Positions 37,710 to 47,395 of a stretch of 64,000 nt of DNA are shown here, in pieces (within the stretch, counting starts at the first letter, position 1; every line of letters begins with the position of its first letter). The notes under the pieces were generated by a model. It was not told the origin of the DNA, searched no databases, and saw only the letters and a list, made by a program, of their open reading frames with translations. The position numbers and the translations under genes were made by a program. The stretch lies in NCBI GenBank assembly GCA_913776045.1, contig CAJYOI010000016.1:19365-83364 (forward strand). The letters run 5' to 3'. The stretch is from an uncultured Sphingomonas sp. GTDB lineage: Bacteria > Pseudomonadota > Alphaproteobacteria > Sphingomonadales > Sphingomonadaceae.

Positions 37710-39758
37710 TCACCAGATTCGAACGCGTTGTTCCGGCGTCAGATACAGCTTCTGGCCCGGCTTCGGGTCGAACGCCGCGTACCAGGGATCGAGATTGCGG
37801 ACGACCCAGACGCGCTGCTCCGACGGCGAGTGCGGGTCGGTCAGCAGCTGATTGCGCAGCGCCGCCTCGCGGTAGTTGCGGCGCCAGACCTGCGCCCAGC
37901 CGAGGTAGAAGCGCTGGTCGCCGGTGAAGCCGTCGATGACCGGCGCCGGCTTGCCGTCCAGCGACATCTTGTACGCGTCATAGGCGGCGCTCAGACCCGC
38001 CAGATCGGCGGTGTTCTCGCCCAGAGTCAGGCCACCTTTCACATGGAAGCCCGGCAGCGGCTCGTACGCGTCATATTGCGCGACCAGCGCGTCGGTCCGC
38101 TGCTTGAACGCCGCGACGTCCGCCGGCGTCCACCACTGGGTCAGCTTGCCGGTGATGTCGAACTTAGACCCCTGGTCGTCGAAGTGATGGCTGATCTCGT
38201 GGCCGATAACCGCACCGATGCCACCATAGTTGACCGCCGGATCGGCCTTCGGATCGAAGAACGGCGGCTGCAGGATCGCGGCGGGGAAGGTGATCGCGAC
38301 CAATGTCGGGTTCGCCTGCGCGTTCACCGTCATCGGGGTCATGCCCCATTCCCAACGATACACCGGCTTGCCGAGCTTCGCGATGTTATAGTCGTGCGAC
38401 CATTGCGAGGCGCGCAGCGAGTTGCCGAACGCATCGCCGGGCACGATCCGCAGCGACGCATAGTCGCGCCACTTATCGGGATAGCCGATGCGCGGGGTGA
38501 ACGCGGCGAGCTTCGCGACCGCCTTCGTCCGCGTTTCCGGCGTCATCCAGTCGAGCTTGGCGACTCGCGCCTTCATCGCGATAATGACGTTCTTCACCAA
38601 AGCATCGGCCGCCGACTTCGTTTCGGGCGGGAAGTAGCGTGCGACATAGAGCTTGGCGATGTCGTCGGTCAGCGCGCCCTGGGTGAAGCCCACCGCACGC
38701 TTCCAGCGTTCCTGTTGCTGCGGCACTCCGGTCAGCGTCGTGCCGAAGAAGGCGAACCGCTCCTGATCGAACGCACTCGGCAGGACCGATGCATAGCCGT
38801 CGAGCGAGCGGATCAGCAGCTGGTCCTTCAGCACCGCGATCGGGGCGGCGCCGATGATCGCAGCCATGCCGGTGACGGCGCTGGGCTGGCGTACGATTAC
38901 CGTCTGCGTCTTGAGCCCCGCGGCATTGAGATAGGTCGCAAAGTCGAAGCCGGGAGCGAGTGCGGTCAGCTCGGCGACCGTCATCTTGTTATAGCCCTTG
39001 TCCGCATCCCGGCTCTCGATACGCGTCCAGTGCTTGTCGGCGATCCGGGTTTCGAAATCGACGATCGCCTTCGCCCGCGTCTCGGCATTGGGTTCACCAG
39101 CCAGCGTGAACATCTTGGCGATATGTGCCTGATAGGCCGTCTTCACCGCGGCGAGCTTCGGGTCGGCGCTCAAATAATAGTCGCGGTCGGGCATGCCGAG
39201 CCCGCCCTGGCTCATGCTGACGGTGTAGGTGTTCGGATCCTTCGCGTCGGCACCGACGCCGGCGTTGAACGGCACCGACACGCCGTTGCGGTCGGCCTCT
39301 GCCAGAAGGCGAACATAGCCCGCCTTGTCCGACACGCCCTTGATCCGGTCGAGCCACGGCTTGACCGGCGCCAGGCCCTTCTTCTCGATCGTCGCAGTAT
39401 CGAGATAGGCGTTATAGGCCGCGCCGATCTTGGAGTTGGGCGTCTTGGCCTGCTCCTCGATCAGCCCGCGCGTGCGCAACTCCGACTGGTCGGACAGCAC
39501 GTTGAACATGCCATAGCTCGACTTGTCCGCGGGGATCGCGGTGCGCTTCAGCCAGTCGCCGTTGGCAAACGCGTTGAAGTCGTCGCCGGTCTGGACCGAC
39601 CGGTCCATGCCGGCCTCGTCGAAGCCGAACGTGCCGTAGGTCGGACCATTGGGCTTCATCGGCGCCGCCGGAACGGTCGACGGCGCCTCCTGCTGGGCGT
39701 GGAGCGCGGTCGCGCCGAGCACGGCGGCCGACGCGAGGATGAGAATGCGAGTGCGCAT
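37710..39758 (-). CDS. M13-family zinc metallopeptidase (neprilysin/PepO-like), copy 1
   Basis: A 682-residue secreted peptidase with signal peptide (RILILASAAVLGATALHA) and the gluzincin motifs: HEISHHFDDQG (HExxH), the third ligand in GENTADLAGL, and the substrate-binding NAQAN segment. Length is normal for M13. It is expected to cut peptides in the periplasm. It follows a close paralogue on the same strand (20-base gap), indicating tandem duplication and co-transcription. Confidence 0.95.
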   Translation of the reverse strand: MRTRILILASAAVLGATALHAQQEAPSTVPAAPMKPNGPTYGTFGFDEAGMDRSVQTGDDFNAFANGDWLKRTAIPADKSSYGMFNVLSDQSELRTRGLIEEQAKTPNSKIGAAYNAYLDTATIEKKGLAPVKPWLDRIKGVSDKAGYVRLLAEADRNGVSVPFNAGVGADAKDPNTYTVSMSQGGLGMPDRDYYLSADPKLAAVKTAYQAHIAKMFTLAGEPNAETRAKAIVDFETRIADKHWTRIESRDADKGYNKMTVAELTALAPGFDFATYLNAAGLKTQTVIVRQPSAVTGMAAIIGAAPIAVLKDQLLIRSLDGYASVLPSAFDQERFAFFGTTLTGVPQQQERWKRAVGFTQGALTDDIAKLYVARYFPPETKSAADALVKNVIIAMKARVAKLDWMTPETRTKAVAKLAAFTPRIGYPDKWRDYASLRIVPGDAFGNSLRASQWSHDYNIAKLGKPVYRWEWGMTPMTVNAQANPTLVAITFPAAILQPPFFDPKADPAVNYGGIGAVIGHEISHHFDDQGSKFDITGKLTQWWTPADVAAFKQRTDALVAQYDAYEPLPGFHVKGGLTLGENTADLAGLSAAYDAYKMSLDGKPAPVIDGFTGDQRFYLGWAQVWRRNYREAALRNQLLTDPHSPSEQRVWVVRNLDPWYAAFDPKPGQKLYLTPEQRVRIW

Positions 39759-39778
39759 GGAAATTGCCTCTCTTGTTC

Positions 39779-41791
39779 TTACCAGATGCGGACGCGATCA
39801 GACGGGCTGAGGAACAGCGCGTCGCCATCCTTCACGCCGAACGCCGCGTACCAGGGGTCGAGATTGCGGACCATCGCGACGCGCTGCGCGCCGGGCGAAT
39901 GCGGGTCGGTCAGCAACTGCTGGCGCAGCGCCTGCTCGCGCTCCTTGCTGCGCCACACCTGCGCCCAGCCGAGATAGAAGCGCTGGTCACCGGTCATCCC
40001 GTCGATGACGGGCGCGGGCTTGCCGTTGAGCGACTTCTTGTACGCCTCATACGCCACGGTCAGCCCGGCGAGGTCGGCGATGTTCTCACCCAGGGTCAGC
40101 GACCCGTTGACCTTCTGGCCCGGCAACGGCTCGTACAGATCATACTGCGCGACCAGCTTGTCGGTGAAGGTCTTGAACCGCGCGACGTCTTCCGGCGTCC
40201 ACCATTCGGCAAGCTTTCCGGTCGGGTCGTACTTGCGGCCCTGGTCGTCGAAATGGTGGCTGAGTTCGTGGCCGATCACCGCGCCGATACCGCCATAGTT
40301 GACCGCCGGATCTGCCTTCGCATCGAAGAATGGCGCCTGCAGGATCGCCGCCGGGAACACGATCTCGTTCATCGGCGGGTTGGCATACGCGTTGATCGTC
40401 ATCGGCGTCATGAACCATTCGGTCCGGTCGATCGGCTTGCCCAGCTTGGCGAGGCCACGACGGAACTCGAATTCGCTCGAGCGCGCGACGTTGCCGACCA
40501 GATCGTCGCGGCTCACCGCCAGCGCGGAATAGTCGCGCCACTTGGTCGGATACCCGATCTTCGGCGTGAAGGCGGCGAGCTTTGCCAGCGCCTTCTGCTT
40601 GGTCTCCGGCGCCATCCAGGTCAGGCCGGCCAGGCGGTCGTGCATCGCCGCGCGGACATTGACGACCAGCTTGTCCATCTCCGCCTTCGATGCCGGCGGG
40701 AAATAGCGGGCGACGTAGAGCTTGCCGACTTCCTCGCCCAGCGAACCGCTGGTCGCCGACACCGCGCGCTTCCAGCGCGACTGCTGCTGCGGAACTCCCG
40801 ACAGGACGGTGCCGGTGAACGCGAAATCGGCCTGTTCGAACGGCTTGGGCAGGACGCTGGCGTAGCTCTTCAGCACGCGCAGCATATAATAGTCCTTTAG
40901 GACGGCGAGTGGCGCGTCGGCGAAGGCTTTGGCCTCGCCCGTCACCGCACTCGGCTGGCGGACGATGTAGAAGGGCTGCTTCGGCACACCCATCGCCGCC
41001 ATCGCCTGGCCCCAAGGATACCCCGGCGCCTTCGTTTCGAAGTCCGCAAAGGTCCACTTGTTGTACGTCTTGTCGGCATCGCGATTCTCGACGCGAGTCC
41101 AATGCGCCGTCGCCAGTGCTTTTTCGAACTCGAACACCGCCGCCGCACGCGCCTGTGCGTTGGGCTCCCCTGCCAGCGTCAGCAATTGGGTCAGATAGGC
41201 CTGATAAGCCGTACGGATCGCCGCCAGCTTGGCGTCGTCCTTCAGATAATAATCGCGGTCGGGCAGCGAGGTGCCCGACTGGGCGGCCATGACGACATAG
41301 GTGTCGGGCGCCTTGCTGTCCTGCGTCACGCCCATGCCGAACAAGCCACCGACGCCCTTGGTCTGGAGCTTGGACGCCTCGATGGCGAGGGCGGACTTGT
41401 CCTTTGCACCTGCGATCGCATTCAACCACGGCTTGACCGGAGTCAGCCCCTTCTTGGCGATCGTCGCCTCGTCCATATAGGCGGCATAGAAATCGCCGAT
41501 CTTCGTGCCCGGGCGCTTCGCCGATTCCTCGAGGATCGCATGGGTCTGCGCGAGCGACTGGTCCTGCAGGACATGGAACATGCCCCACGACGCGCGGTCG
41601 GCCGGGATCTCGGTAGTCTTTTCCCACGTACCGCTGGCGAACCGGTCGAAGTCGTCGCCGGGCTTGACCGACGTGTCCATGCCCTTGGTGTCGAAGCCGT
41701 ACGTGCCGATCCGCGGGCCATCCTGCGCGGCGAGCGCGGTGACGGCGATGGTCGAGGCAAGGATAGTGGAAACGAGGCGCGAAACCCGCAT
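39779..41791 (-). CDS. M13-family zinc metallopeptidase (neprilysin/PepO-like), copy 2
   Basis: A 670-residue paralogue of the downstream gene, with signal peptide (VSTILASTIAVTALA) and the catalytic set HELSHHFDDQG, GENIADLAGL and NAYAN. The N-terminal mature sequence differs more between the copies than the C-terminal catalytic half, so substrate range may differ. It is the first of the pair; the promoter should lie in the 95 bases upstream of 41791. Confidence 0.95.
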   Translation of the reverse strand: MRVSRLVSTILASTIAVTALAAQDGPRIGTYGFDTKGMDTSVKPGDDFDRFASGTWEKTTEIPADRASWGMFHVLQDQSLAQTHAILEESAKRPGTKIGDFYAAYMDEATIAKKGLTPVKPWLNAIAGAKDKSALAIEASKLQTKGVGGLFGMGVTQDSKAPDTYVVMAAQSGTSLPDRDYYLKDDAKLAAIRTAYQAYLTQLLTLAGEPNAQARAAAVFEFEKALATAHWTRVENRDADKTYNKWTFADFETKAPGYPWGQAMAAMGVPKQPFYIVRQPSAVTGEAKAFADAPLAVLKDYYMLRVLKSYASVLPKPFEQADFAFTGTVLSGVPQQQSRWKRAVSATSGSLGEEVGKLYVARYFPPASKAEMDKLVVNVRAAMHDRLAGLTWMAPETKQKALAKLAAFTPKIGYPTKWRDYSALAVSRDDLVGNVARSSEFEFRRGLAKLGKPIDRTEWFMTPMTINAYANPPMNEIVFPAAILQAPFFDAKADPAVNYGGIGAVIGHELSHHFDDQGRKYDPTGKLAEWWTPEDVARFKTFTDKLVAQYDLYEPLPGQKVNGSLTLGENIADLAGLTVAYEAYKKSLNGKPAPVIDGMTGDQRFYLGWAQVWRSKEREQALRQQLLTDPHSPGAQRVAMVRNLDPWYAAFGVKDGDALFLSPSDRVRIW

Positions 41792-41886
41792 GGGCGTCCT
41801 TTCAGCCAGGAGGGAGAGCGCGGCGAATGCCGTGCGATGTCCCCCTTGGTAACCGACTGATAGGTATCGTCAATTCCGCGTAAGGG

Positions 41887-42435
41887 TCATTCGCCCCGAT
41901 TGTGGCGCTTGCGCCACTTGGCCGCGATCCACCAGCGCCAGCCAAGCGCGGTGATGGCATACCCCAGCACGGCGAAGACGACCGTCAGTACGAGCAGCCC
42001 CACGATGATCGCCGGCCCCGCCTCGGCGTAGATCCACTGGAGCCAGTCCATATTCTGGCGAACCGCGTCGCGCACCGGAGATCCCGGCACCACAGCGTCC
42101 AGCCCCAACACCTTGCGCCCGACCCAGTAGGCCGCTCCCCAGAGAACCGGCGTCGTGAACGGGTTGGTGAAGAAGGTCGTGAGCGCCGCCGCCGGAATAT
42201 TTGCACGCAAGGGCAACGCCAGTACCGCGGACGCCGGAATCTGCCCCATCGGAATCAGGATGCCGGTGACCATGCCTAGCGCGACGCCGCGCGGCACGCT
42301 GCGCCGGGTAAAGCGCCATAGCGCGGGTGCGAGCACACGGTGCGCTATCGGACGCAGGATGCGGCTCTGCTCCATGCTCTCGCGCGTGGGCAGGTTGCGG
42401 TGCGCCCATGCCGTGAAGCGACCCCATAGTCCCAT
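41887..42435 (-). CDS. DUF2062 membrane protein
   Basis: A 182-residue protein with three predicted membrane helices and the DUF2062 signature: PRGVALGMVTGILIPMGQIPASAVLALPLRANIPAA and then FFTNPFTTPVLWGAAYWVG. The family is of unknown function and is often linked to membrane lipid or envelope genes. The ATG lies one base after the smpB stop, so the two are coupled. The longer upstream reading is antisense to SmpB coding and is not used. Confidence 0.9.
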   Translation of the reverse strand: MGLWGRFTAWAHRNLPTRESMEQSRILRPIAHRVLAPALWRFTRRSVPRGVALGMVTGILIPMGQIPASAVLALPLRANIPAAALTTFFTNPFTTPVLWGAAYWVGRKVLGLDAVVPGSPVRDAVRQNMDWLQWIYAEAGPAIIVGLLVLTVVFAVLGYAITALGWRWWIAAKWRKRHNRGE

Positions 42436-42436
42436 G

Positions 42437-42919
42437 TCAGTTCCGATCGCGGAGGATGCGGCCCTGTTCGCGCTTCCAGTCGCGCTCACGGATGGTGTCG
42501 CGCTTGTCATGCGCCTTCTTGCCCTTCGCGAGCGCCAGTTCGACCTTCGCGCGTCCCCGCGAGTTGAAATACACGGTCAGAGGAACGAGCGTCATGCCCT
42601 CGCGCGCCACCGCGCCGTGCAGCTTGTTTATCTCGCGTTCATGAAGGAGCAATTTGCGCGGCCGCTTCGGTTCGTGATTGAACCGGTTGCCATGACTGAA
42701 TTCGGGGATGTTGGCGTTGACCAGCCACGCCTGCTCGTCGCGAACCTCGGCATAGGCCTCAGCGATCGATCCCTCGCCGAACCGCAGCGACTTCACCTCG
42801 GTCCCGGTCAGCGCGATGCCGGCCTCGTACACCGTCTCGATGAAATACTCGAACCGCGCGCGCCGGTTCTCGGCGACGATCTTGGTCTTTTCGAATTGCG
42901 GGGGTTTGGGACGGGACAT
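42437..42919 (-). CDS. smpB: SsrA-binding protein SmpB
   Basis: A 160-residue tmRNA partner needed for trans-translation and rescue of stalled ribosomes. It has the start [34 protein letters not shown], the central [14 protein letters not shown] and the C-terminal basic tail [21 protein letters not shown] that mimics a decoding helix. I chose ATG 42919 (MSRPKPPQF). The tmRNA gene itself is not in the window. Confidence 0.97.
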   Translation of the reverse strand: MSRPKPPQFEKTKIVAENRRARFEYFIETVYEAGIALTGTEVKSLRFGEGSIAEAYAEVRDEQAWLVNANIPEFSHGNRFNHEPKRPRKLLLHEREINKLHGAVAREGMTLVPLTVYFNSRGRAKVELALAKGKKAHDKRDTIRERDWKREQGRILRDRN

Positions 42920-43005
42920 TTCTCGCGCGATGTAAGCGGCCACTGCGCGGAAGGAAAGCGGTGCCGGCAAATCAACCGTCGCGATGGCGGGTCCATCAAA
43001 CGCAA

Positions 43006-43039
43006 ACCGCCGGCGGTCGCTGGGTCGACCGCCGGCGGT
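43006..43039 (-). terminator. Strong hairpin, probable terminator of the small membrane-protein gene
   Basis: A perfect 14-base-pair stem with a 6-base loop: ACCGCCGGCGGTCG (43006-43019) and its complement at 43026-43039. On the minus strand it follows the stop of the 82-residue protein by 26 bases and is trailed by TTTGCGTTT, a broken U-tract. It also lies before smpB, separating the two. Confidence 0.7.
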
Positions 43040-43065
43040 GTGATCTGCCCTCGGCAGGTCGGAGC

Positions 43066-43314
43066 TTAGTTGCTGTCCGAACCCGACGACGCGATCGCGA
43101 TGACGCCGACGGCCGCAGCCACGACGAGCAGGATCAGACCCGCGCTGAGTGCCTTGTTCTTGCCAGCTTTTGCGCTGACGCGCGCATCGGCCGGAACCGC
43201 ATTCTTGAGCGACAGCTTCTGGGCCGTATCGGCCGGGCGCGCTGCAACAGCCGCCACCGGCTGAGCAACGACCATGGCAACCGCCACGGCTGCGATCGTC
43301 TTGGAAATTCGCAT
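43066..43314 (-). CDS. Small secreted or membrane-anchored protein, unknown
   Basis: An 82-residue protein with an N-terminal signal-type helix ([23 protein letters not shown]), a short basic middle ([20 protein letters not shown]) and a C-terminal hydrophobic helix ([28 protein letters not shown]). I chose ATG 43314 since AGGGAGA sits at ideal distance; the ATG at 43320 would be too near. It may cross the membrane once or twice. No family is recognised. The hairpin at 43006-43039 follows it. Confidence 0.7.
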   Translation of the reverse strand: MRISKTIAAVAVAMVVAQPVAAVAARPADTAQKLSLKNAVPADARVSAKAGKNKALSAGLILLVVAAAVGVIAIASSGSDSN

Positions 43315-43427
43315 GGTCATTCTCCCTCTTATCGCGTCATCGCCGCGACATGACTTGGGTCGCACAGAAGACTTTATCTCGCAACTGCGAAAGGAAGCGA
43401 AACACGACGAAAGGGGCCAGATTGGCG

Positions 43428-44306
43428 TCAAATCAGCCCGGCGTGCGCCAGTGCTGCATCGACCTGCGTCCGGCTCGCCCCGCACGGCGGCGTCATCGGC
43501 AACCGCAACTCCGTCGAAAAGTCCGGGCGCACCCGGTTCACCGCGTACTTCACGGGCCCCGGCGACGCATCGCTGAACAGGGCGGCATGAAGGGGATACA
43601 ACTGGTCGTTGATCTCCAGCGCCCGAGCGAAGTCGCCCGACAGCGTCGCCGCCTGGAATTCAGCGCACAGCTTCGGCGCGACGTTCGCGGTGACCGAGAT
43701 GCAGCCCCGCCCGCCCATCGCGTTGAAGGCGAGCGCCATGTCGTCGTTGCCCGACAGCTGAACGAAATCGCCCCCCGCCCCGCCGCGATGCGCCGACACG
43801 CGCGGCAGGTCGCCGCTGGCGTCCTTGATCGCCACGATCGTCTCGAACGCAGCGGCCAGGCGGATGACCGTTTCCGGCTTGATGTCGGTTACGGTGCGGC
43901 CGGGCACGTTGTAGAGCACGATCGGCAGATCGCACGCCGCCACGATCGCTTCGAAATGCGCGAAGATGCCGTCCTGGTTCGGGCGGTTGTAGTAAGGCGG
44001 CACCATCAGCGCCGCATCCGCCCCGGCGTCCATGGCCGCGCGGATGTTCTGGATGGCGACCTGGGTATCGTTCGAGCCGGCGCCCGCGATCACCGGCACG
44101 CGACCGGCGACCTGATCGACGCAGGTGCGCACGACCCGGAAATGCTCCTCGAACGTCAGCGTCGCAGACTCGCCCGTCGTGCCGCAGGGAACGACCGCCG
44201 TCGTCCCTTTGGACAGCTGCCATTCAACGAAGGCGCGGTAGGCGTCTTCATCGAAGCCGCCGTTACGGAAGGGCGTGACGAGCGCCGGAATGGAGCCGGA
44301 GAACAT
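43428..44306 (-). CDS. dapA: 4-hydroxy-tetrahydrodipicolinate synthase DapA
   Basis: A 292-residue aldolase-type enzyme condensing pyruvate with aspartate semialdehyde, the first committed step of lysine and diaminopimelate synthesis. It has GTTGESATLTFEEH, the Tyr-containing PPYYNRPNQDGIFAHF, and the Schiff-base Lys in TIVAIKDASGDL. I chose ATG 44306 (MFSGSIPALVTPF). It is divergent from the lytic transglycosylase gene, which makes and remodels the wall this pathway feeds. Confidence 0.97.
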   Translation of the reverse strand: MFSGSIPALVTPFRNGGFDEDAYRAFVEWQLSKGTTAVVPCGTTGESATLTFEEHFRVVRTCVDQVAGRVPVIAGAGSNDTQVAIQNIRAAMDAGADAALMVPPYYNRPNQDGIFAHFEAIVAACDLPIVLYNVPGRTVTDIKPETVIRLAAAFETIVAIKDASGDLPRVSAHRGGAGGDFVQLSGNDDMALAFNAMGGRGCISVTANVAPKLCAEFQAATLSGDFARALEINDQLYPLHAALFSDASPGPVKYAVNRVRPDFSTELRLPMTPPCGASRTQVDAALAHAGLI

Positions 44307-44370
44307 ATTGCGACGAATAGCCTTTTCTAAGCGATCTTTCGTGATGGCGGATAGGGCCGGACCCGGTATC

Positions 44371-46434
44371 ATGTCCAGCATGCAGGGGTTGTTGCGTAAA
44401 TCGGGCCTGTTGGCCGTGTTGGTGGGTGTGTCGGGCGTCGCGATGGCGGCCACCATCGGGCAGGCACATATCACCTGGGTCGGCGCGCAAGTGCAGCAGG
44501 CTTGGCCACCGCGCCTGCCGAGCCCCGCGATCGTGCAGCCGCTGCCCGCGCCCCCCCAAATCGTGCAATCGGTCGCAGTCGATCCTTTCAGCTATACGAT
44601 CGATCAGTGGCGGCGCTTGCAGCAATCGGACAATCTGCCGTTTGCCGCCTATGCCGACTTCCTGCTCGCGCACCCCGGCTGGCCGGGTGAGACTAGCCGC
44701 CGCGCCGCGGCCGAGACGGTCGCCGATGCCTCCGTCTCGCCGGCGCAGGCATTGCGCTTCTTCGACAAATTCCCGCCGATCACCGCCGCCGGTCGCATCC
44801 GCTATGCAGAGGCGCTAGCGATGAGCGGCCAGCCAGACCGCGCCGCCGAACAGGCACGTCGCGCCTGGCGGATGGGCGTGTTGCGTCCGACCGACGAGAG
44901 CAAGGTGCTCGCTCTGTTCCCCTCCGCGCTAATGCCAGCGGACTATGATGCCCGCCTCGACATGCTGTTGTGGCAGGGGAATACGGGCTCCGCGCTACGC
45001 TGGCTGTCCTTCGCCAGCTCCGAGCGCCGACCGATCTTCGACGCGCGCATCGCGTACAGGACGAAGGCTGCCGATGCCGCGACGCGTGGCGCGATGGTCG
45101 AGGCGATGGGCCATAGCGACGCCGGCTTCCTGGCGGATCGCGCCAACTGGTACCGCGATAACGGCGCCAGCCCGACTGCGCGCGCCCAACTCGCCCGCAC
45201 CCACGCAATCGCGACGCCCCCGGGCGCGGCGGAGAAGTGGTTCGAGGTGCTGCTGACCAACGCCCGCGGCGCCGCCGCCGACGGACAGCATGCGACGGCT
45301 TATGACATCGCGCGCCAGGTCGACGATGCCTATCCGCCCGGCACCGATGTTTCGACCCGGCCCTTGGGGGAGCGTGACGATTATACCAGTCTCGTCTGGC
45401 TGGCAGGCACGACCGCGATGAAGCAGCTCGGTCGTCCGCGTGAAGCGGTCGGCATGTTCGACCGCTATTCGCGCGGATCGAAGACGCCGACGACCCAATC
45501 GAAGGGGCTGTACTGGGCCGGTCGCGCCGCCGAAGCCGCGGGCGACCAGGCATCGGCGCAAAGCTATTTCGCGCGCGCAGCCGGCTTCGGCGATCTCTAC
45601 TATGGCCAGCTGGCCAGCGAACGGCTCGGCCAGCCGCTGCGCCGGCCCAATCCGGTCAACACCGCGACGATCGATCCCGCCGCCCGCGCCGCCTTCGCCA
45701 ACCGCGAAGTCGTCCGCGCCGCCCGCCTGCTGGGCGCACAGAGCAATGCGCGCGAGCAGGGCATGTTCATCCGCCAGATCGCCAACGACGCGACCACCGA
45801 CGTCGATCACGCGCTGGCGACCGAGCTTGCCGCGCAGATCAATCGCCCGGATCTCGGCGTATTGGTCGGCAAAAGCGCCTTGCAGAACGGCTTGAGCGAC
45901 TTCACAGCCGCCGGCTATCCCAGCGTCCGCGTGCCTGCCGCGGCGAGCGACAGCTGGACGATGGTCCACGCCATCGCGCGCCAGGAAAGCCAGTTCGATC
46001 GCAATGCGGTCAGCCACGCCGGGGCGCGCGGGCTGATGCAGCTGATGCCGGGCACGGCGCGCGACGTCGCGGGCAAGCTGGGCCTCGGCTATGATGCGTC
46101 GCAGCTGAACGCCAACACCGATTACAACATCCAGCTCGGCTCGCATTATTTCGAGAAGATGTATGCGCTGTACGGCAGCTATCCGCTGGCCGTCGCCGCC
46201 TACAATGCCGGCCCCGGAAATATAAACAAGTGGCTGCGCGCCAATGGCGACCCGCGCACGGGCAACGTCGACGTGATCGAATGGGTCGAGGCGATCCCGT
46301 TCTTCGAGACGAAGAATTACGTCCAGCGCGTGCTGGAGAACGCGGTCGTATATGACCTGATGAACCCGGATCGCGCCCGGTCGAAGGGACCGAACAACCT
46401 CAGCTGGTATCTCGGCAAGCGCAATCCCGGCTGA
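44371..46434 (+). CDS. Soluble lytic transglycosylase (Slt70-like)
   Basis: A periplasmic muramidase of about 687 residues that cleaves peptidoglycan with 1,6-anhydro formation. The N-terminal signal helix is GLLAVLVGVSGVAMAA. A long superhelical region of tandem helices follows, then a C-terminal SLT domain with catalytic Glu539 in IARQESQFDRNA, GLMQLMPGTA, and AVAAYNAGPGN. Start choice is uncertain: ATG 44371, 44344 and 44380 are all in frame. It is 13 bases before greB. Confidence 0.92.
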   Translation: MSSMQGLLRKSGLLAVLVGVSGVAMAATIGQAHITWVGAQVQQAWPPRLPSPAIVQPLPAPPQIVQSVAVDPFSYTIDQWRRLQQSDNLPFAAYADFLLAHPGWPGETSRRAAAETVADASVSPAQALRFFDKFPPITAAGRIRYAEALAMSGQPDRAAEQARRAWRMGVLRPTDESKVLALFPSALMPADYDARLDMLLWQGNTGSALRWLSFASSERRPIFDARIAYRTKAADAATRGAMVEAMGHSDAGFLADRANWYRDNGASPTARAQLARTHAIATPPGAAEKWFEVLLTNARGAAADGQHATAYDIARQVDDAYPPGTDVSTRPLGERDDYTSLVWLAGTTAMKQLGRPREAVGMFDRYSRGSKTPTTQSKGLYWAGRAAEAAGDQASAQSYFARAAGFGDLYYGQLASERLGQPLRRPNPVNTATIDPAARAAFANREVVRAARLLGAQSNAREQGMFIRQIANDATTDVDHALATELAAQINRPDLGVLVGKSALQNGLSDFTAAGYPSVRVPAAASDSWTMVHAIARQESQFDRNAVSHAGARGLMQLMPGTARDVAGKLGLGYDASQLNANTDYNIQLGSHYFEKMYALYGSYPLAVAAYNAGPGNINKWLRANGDPRTGNVDVIEWVEAIPFFETKNYVQRVLENAVVYDLMNPDRARSKGPNNLSWYLGKRNPG

Positions 46435-46447
46435 TAGGGCGGGCGGC

Positions 46448-46930
46448 ATGGATCGCCCCAATTACATCACCCCGGCCGGCTATGCCGCGCTGCGCCAGGA
46501 ATATGAGGCGTTGTTCGCCGTCGAACGGCCGAAGCTGGTCGATACGATCGCATGGGCGGCCGGGAACGGCGATCGGTCCGAAAACGGCGATTACATCTAC
46601 GGCCGTAAGCGCCTGCGCGAGATCGATCGGCGGCTGGGCTTCCTGTCGAAGCGGATGAAAGCGGCGAAGGTCGTCGATCCGTGCGCGCAGGAGGACCGCA
46701 GCCGCGTCTGGTTCGGCGCGACCGTCACGATCGCCGACGAAGACGACAACCATCGCACGCTCACCCTGGTCGGCGATGACGAGGCGGAGGCCGGTGCCGG
46801 TCGCGTGGGCTGGAACTCTCCGATCGCCCGCGCCTTGCGCGGATCGGCGGTGGGCGACCTGCGCCGTGTGGTGCTGCCGGCAGGCGAACGCGAATATGAA
46901 GTGATGGAGATCAGCTACCCGTCGAAATGA
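46448..46930 (+). CDS. greB: Transcription elongation factor GreB
   Basis: A 160-residue Gre factor, the second in the window. It starts NYITPAGYAALRQEYEALF. The coiled-coil tip is NGDRSENGDYIYGRKRLREIDRR, and the C-terminal domain has GWNSPIARALRGSAVGD. The basic, Arg-rich coiled coil and the GDYIYGRKRLRE signature separate GreB from GreA. It follows the slt gene at 13 bases, so it is probably co-transcribed. Confidence 0.95.
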   Translation: MDRPNYITPAGYAALRQEYEALFAVERPKLVDTIAWAAGNGDRSENGDYIYGRKRLREIDRRLGFLSKRMKAAKVVDPCAQEDRSRVWFGATVTIADEDDNHRTLTLVGDDEAEAGAGRVGWNSPIARALRGSAVGDLRRVVLPAGEREYEVMEISYPSK

Positions 46931-46978
46931 CGGAACGTCGCCCCCGCCCCGCTCATTCGCTCCCGCAAGGAGAAACGT

Positions 46979-47230
46979 ATGAGCGACACCCGCACCGACA
47001 CCGCCCGCGACCACGACGATCGCGACCTGATCGAAGGCGTCGATAGCGAACCCGATGCGGTCGGTGGCATCAGCGGCCACGCGATCGGCCGCGCTGTCGG
47101 CGCGCGTGACGAGATGAACATGGTCGACGATCCCGAAGGTAGCGAGCGCGCGACGAAAAGCGATGCGATCGACGCCGGGGTTGCCGAGCCGTCCAACCGG
47201 GCCAGCAGCAACGACGATACTGAATCGTAA
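46979..47230 (+). CDS. Small acidic, probably disordered protein
   Basis: An 83-residue hydrophilic protein with about a quarter Asp/Glu and many Arg, Ser and Thr, and almost no aliphatic core except GGISGHAIGRAVGARDEMNMV in the middle. An ideal Shine-Dalgarno (AAGGAGA) lies six bases before ATG, so it is probably well translated. The composition is that of stress-induced or disordered proteins. No family is recognised. Confidence 0.65.
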   Translation: MSDTRTDTARDHDDRDLIEGVDSEPDAVGGISGHAIGRAVGARDEMNMVDDPEGSERATKSDAIDAGVAEPSNRASSNDDTES

Positions 47231-47395
47231 CCGGACTGGACAAAAATCCGCAGAAAACCGCGGATTGCGCCGGACCCAAAGCGGTGTCGGAACGTTGTCA
47301 TATTACCGGGGTAGCTGCGGTAGCGGCTCACGACAAAAGGGTCAGTATTTGACGGGCAGCGCGGTGAAAGCCGCGCCTGCCGAGTGGAGTGTATC

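Noticed and set aside
47289-47312. An EcfG-like GGAAC upstream of the 66-residue protein
   Set aside because: The matching -10 reads GTA, not GTT, at the correct distance, so the motif is below my threshold.
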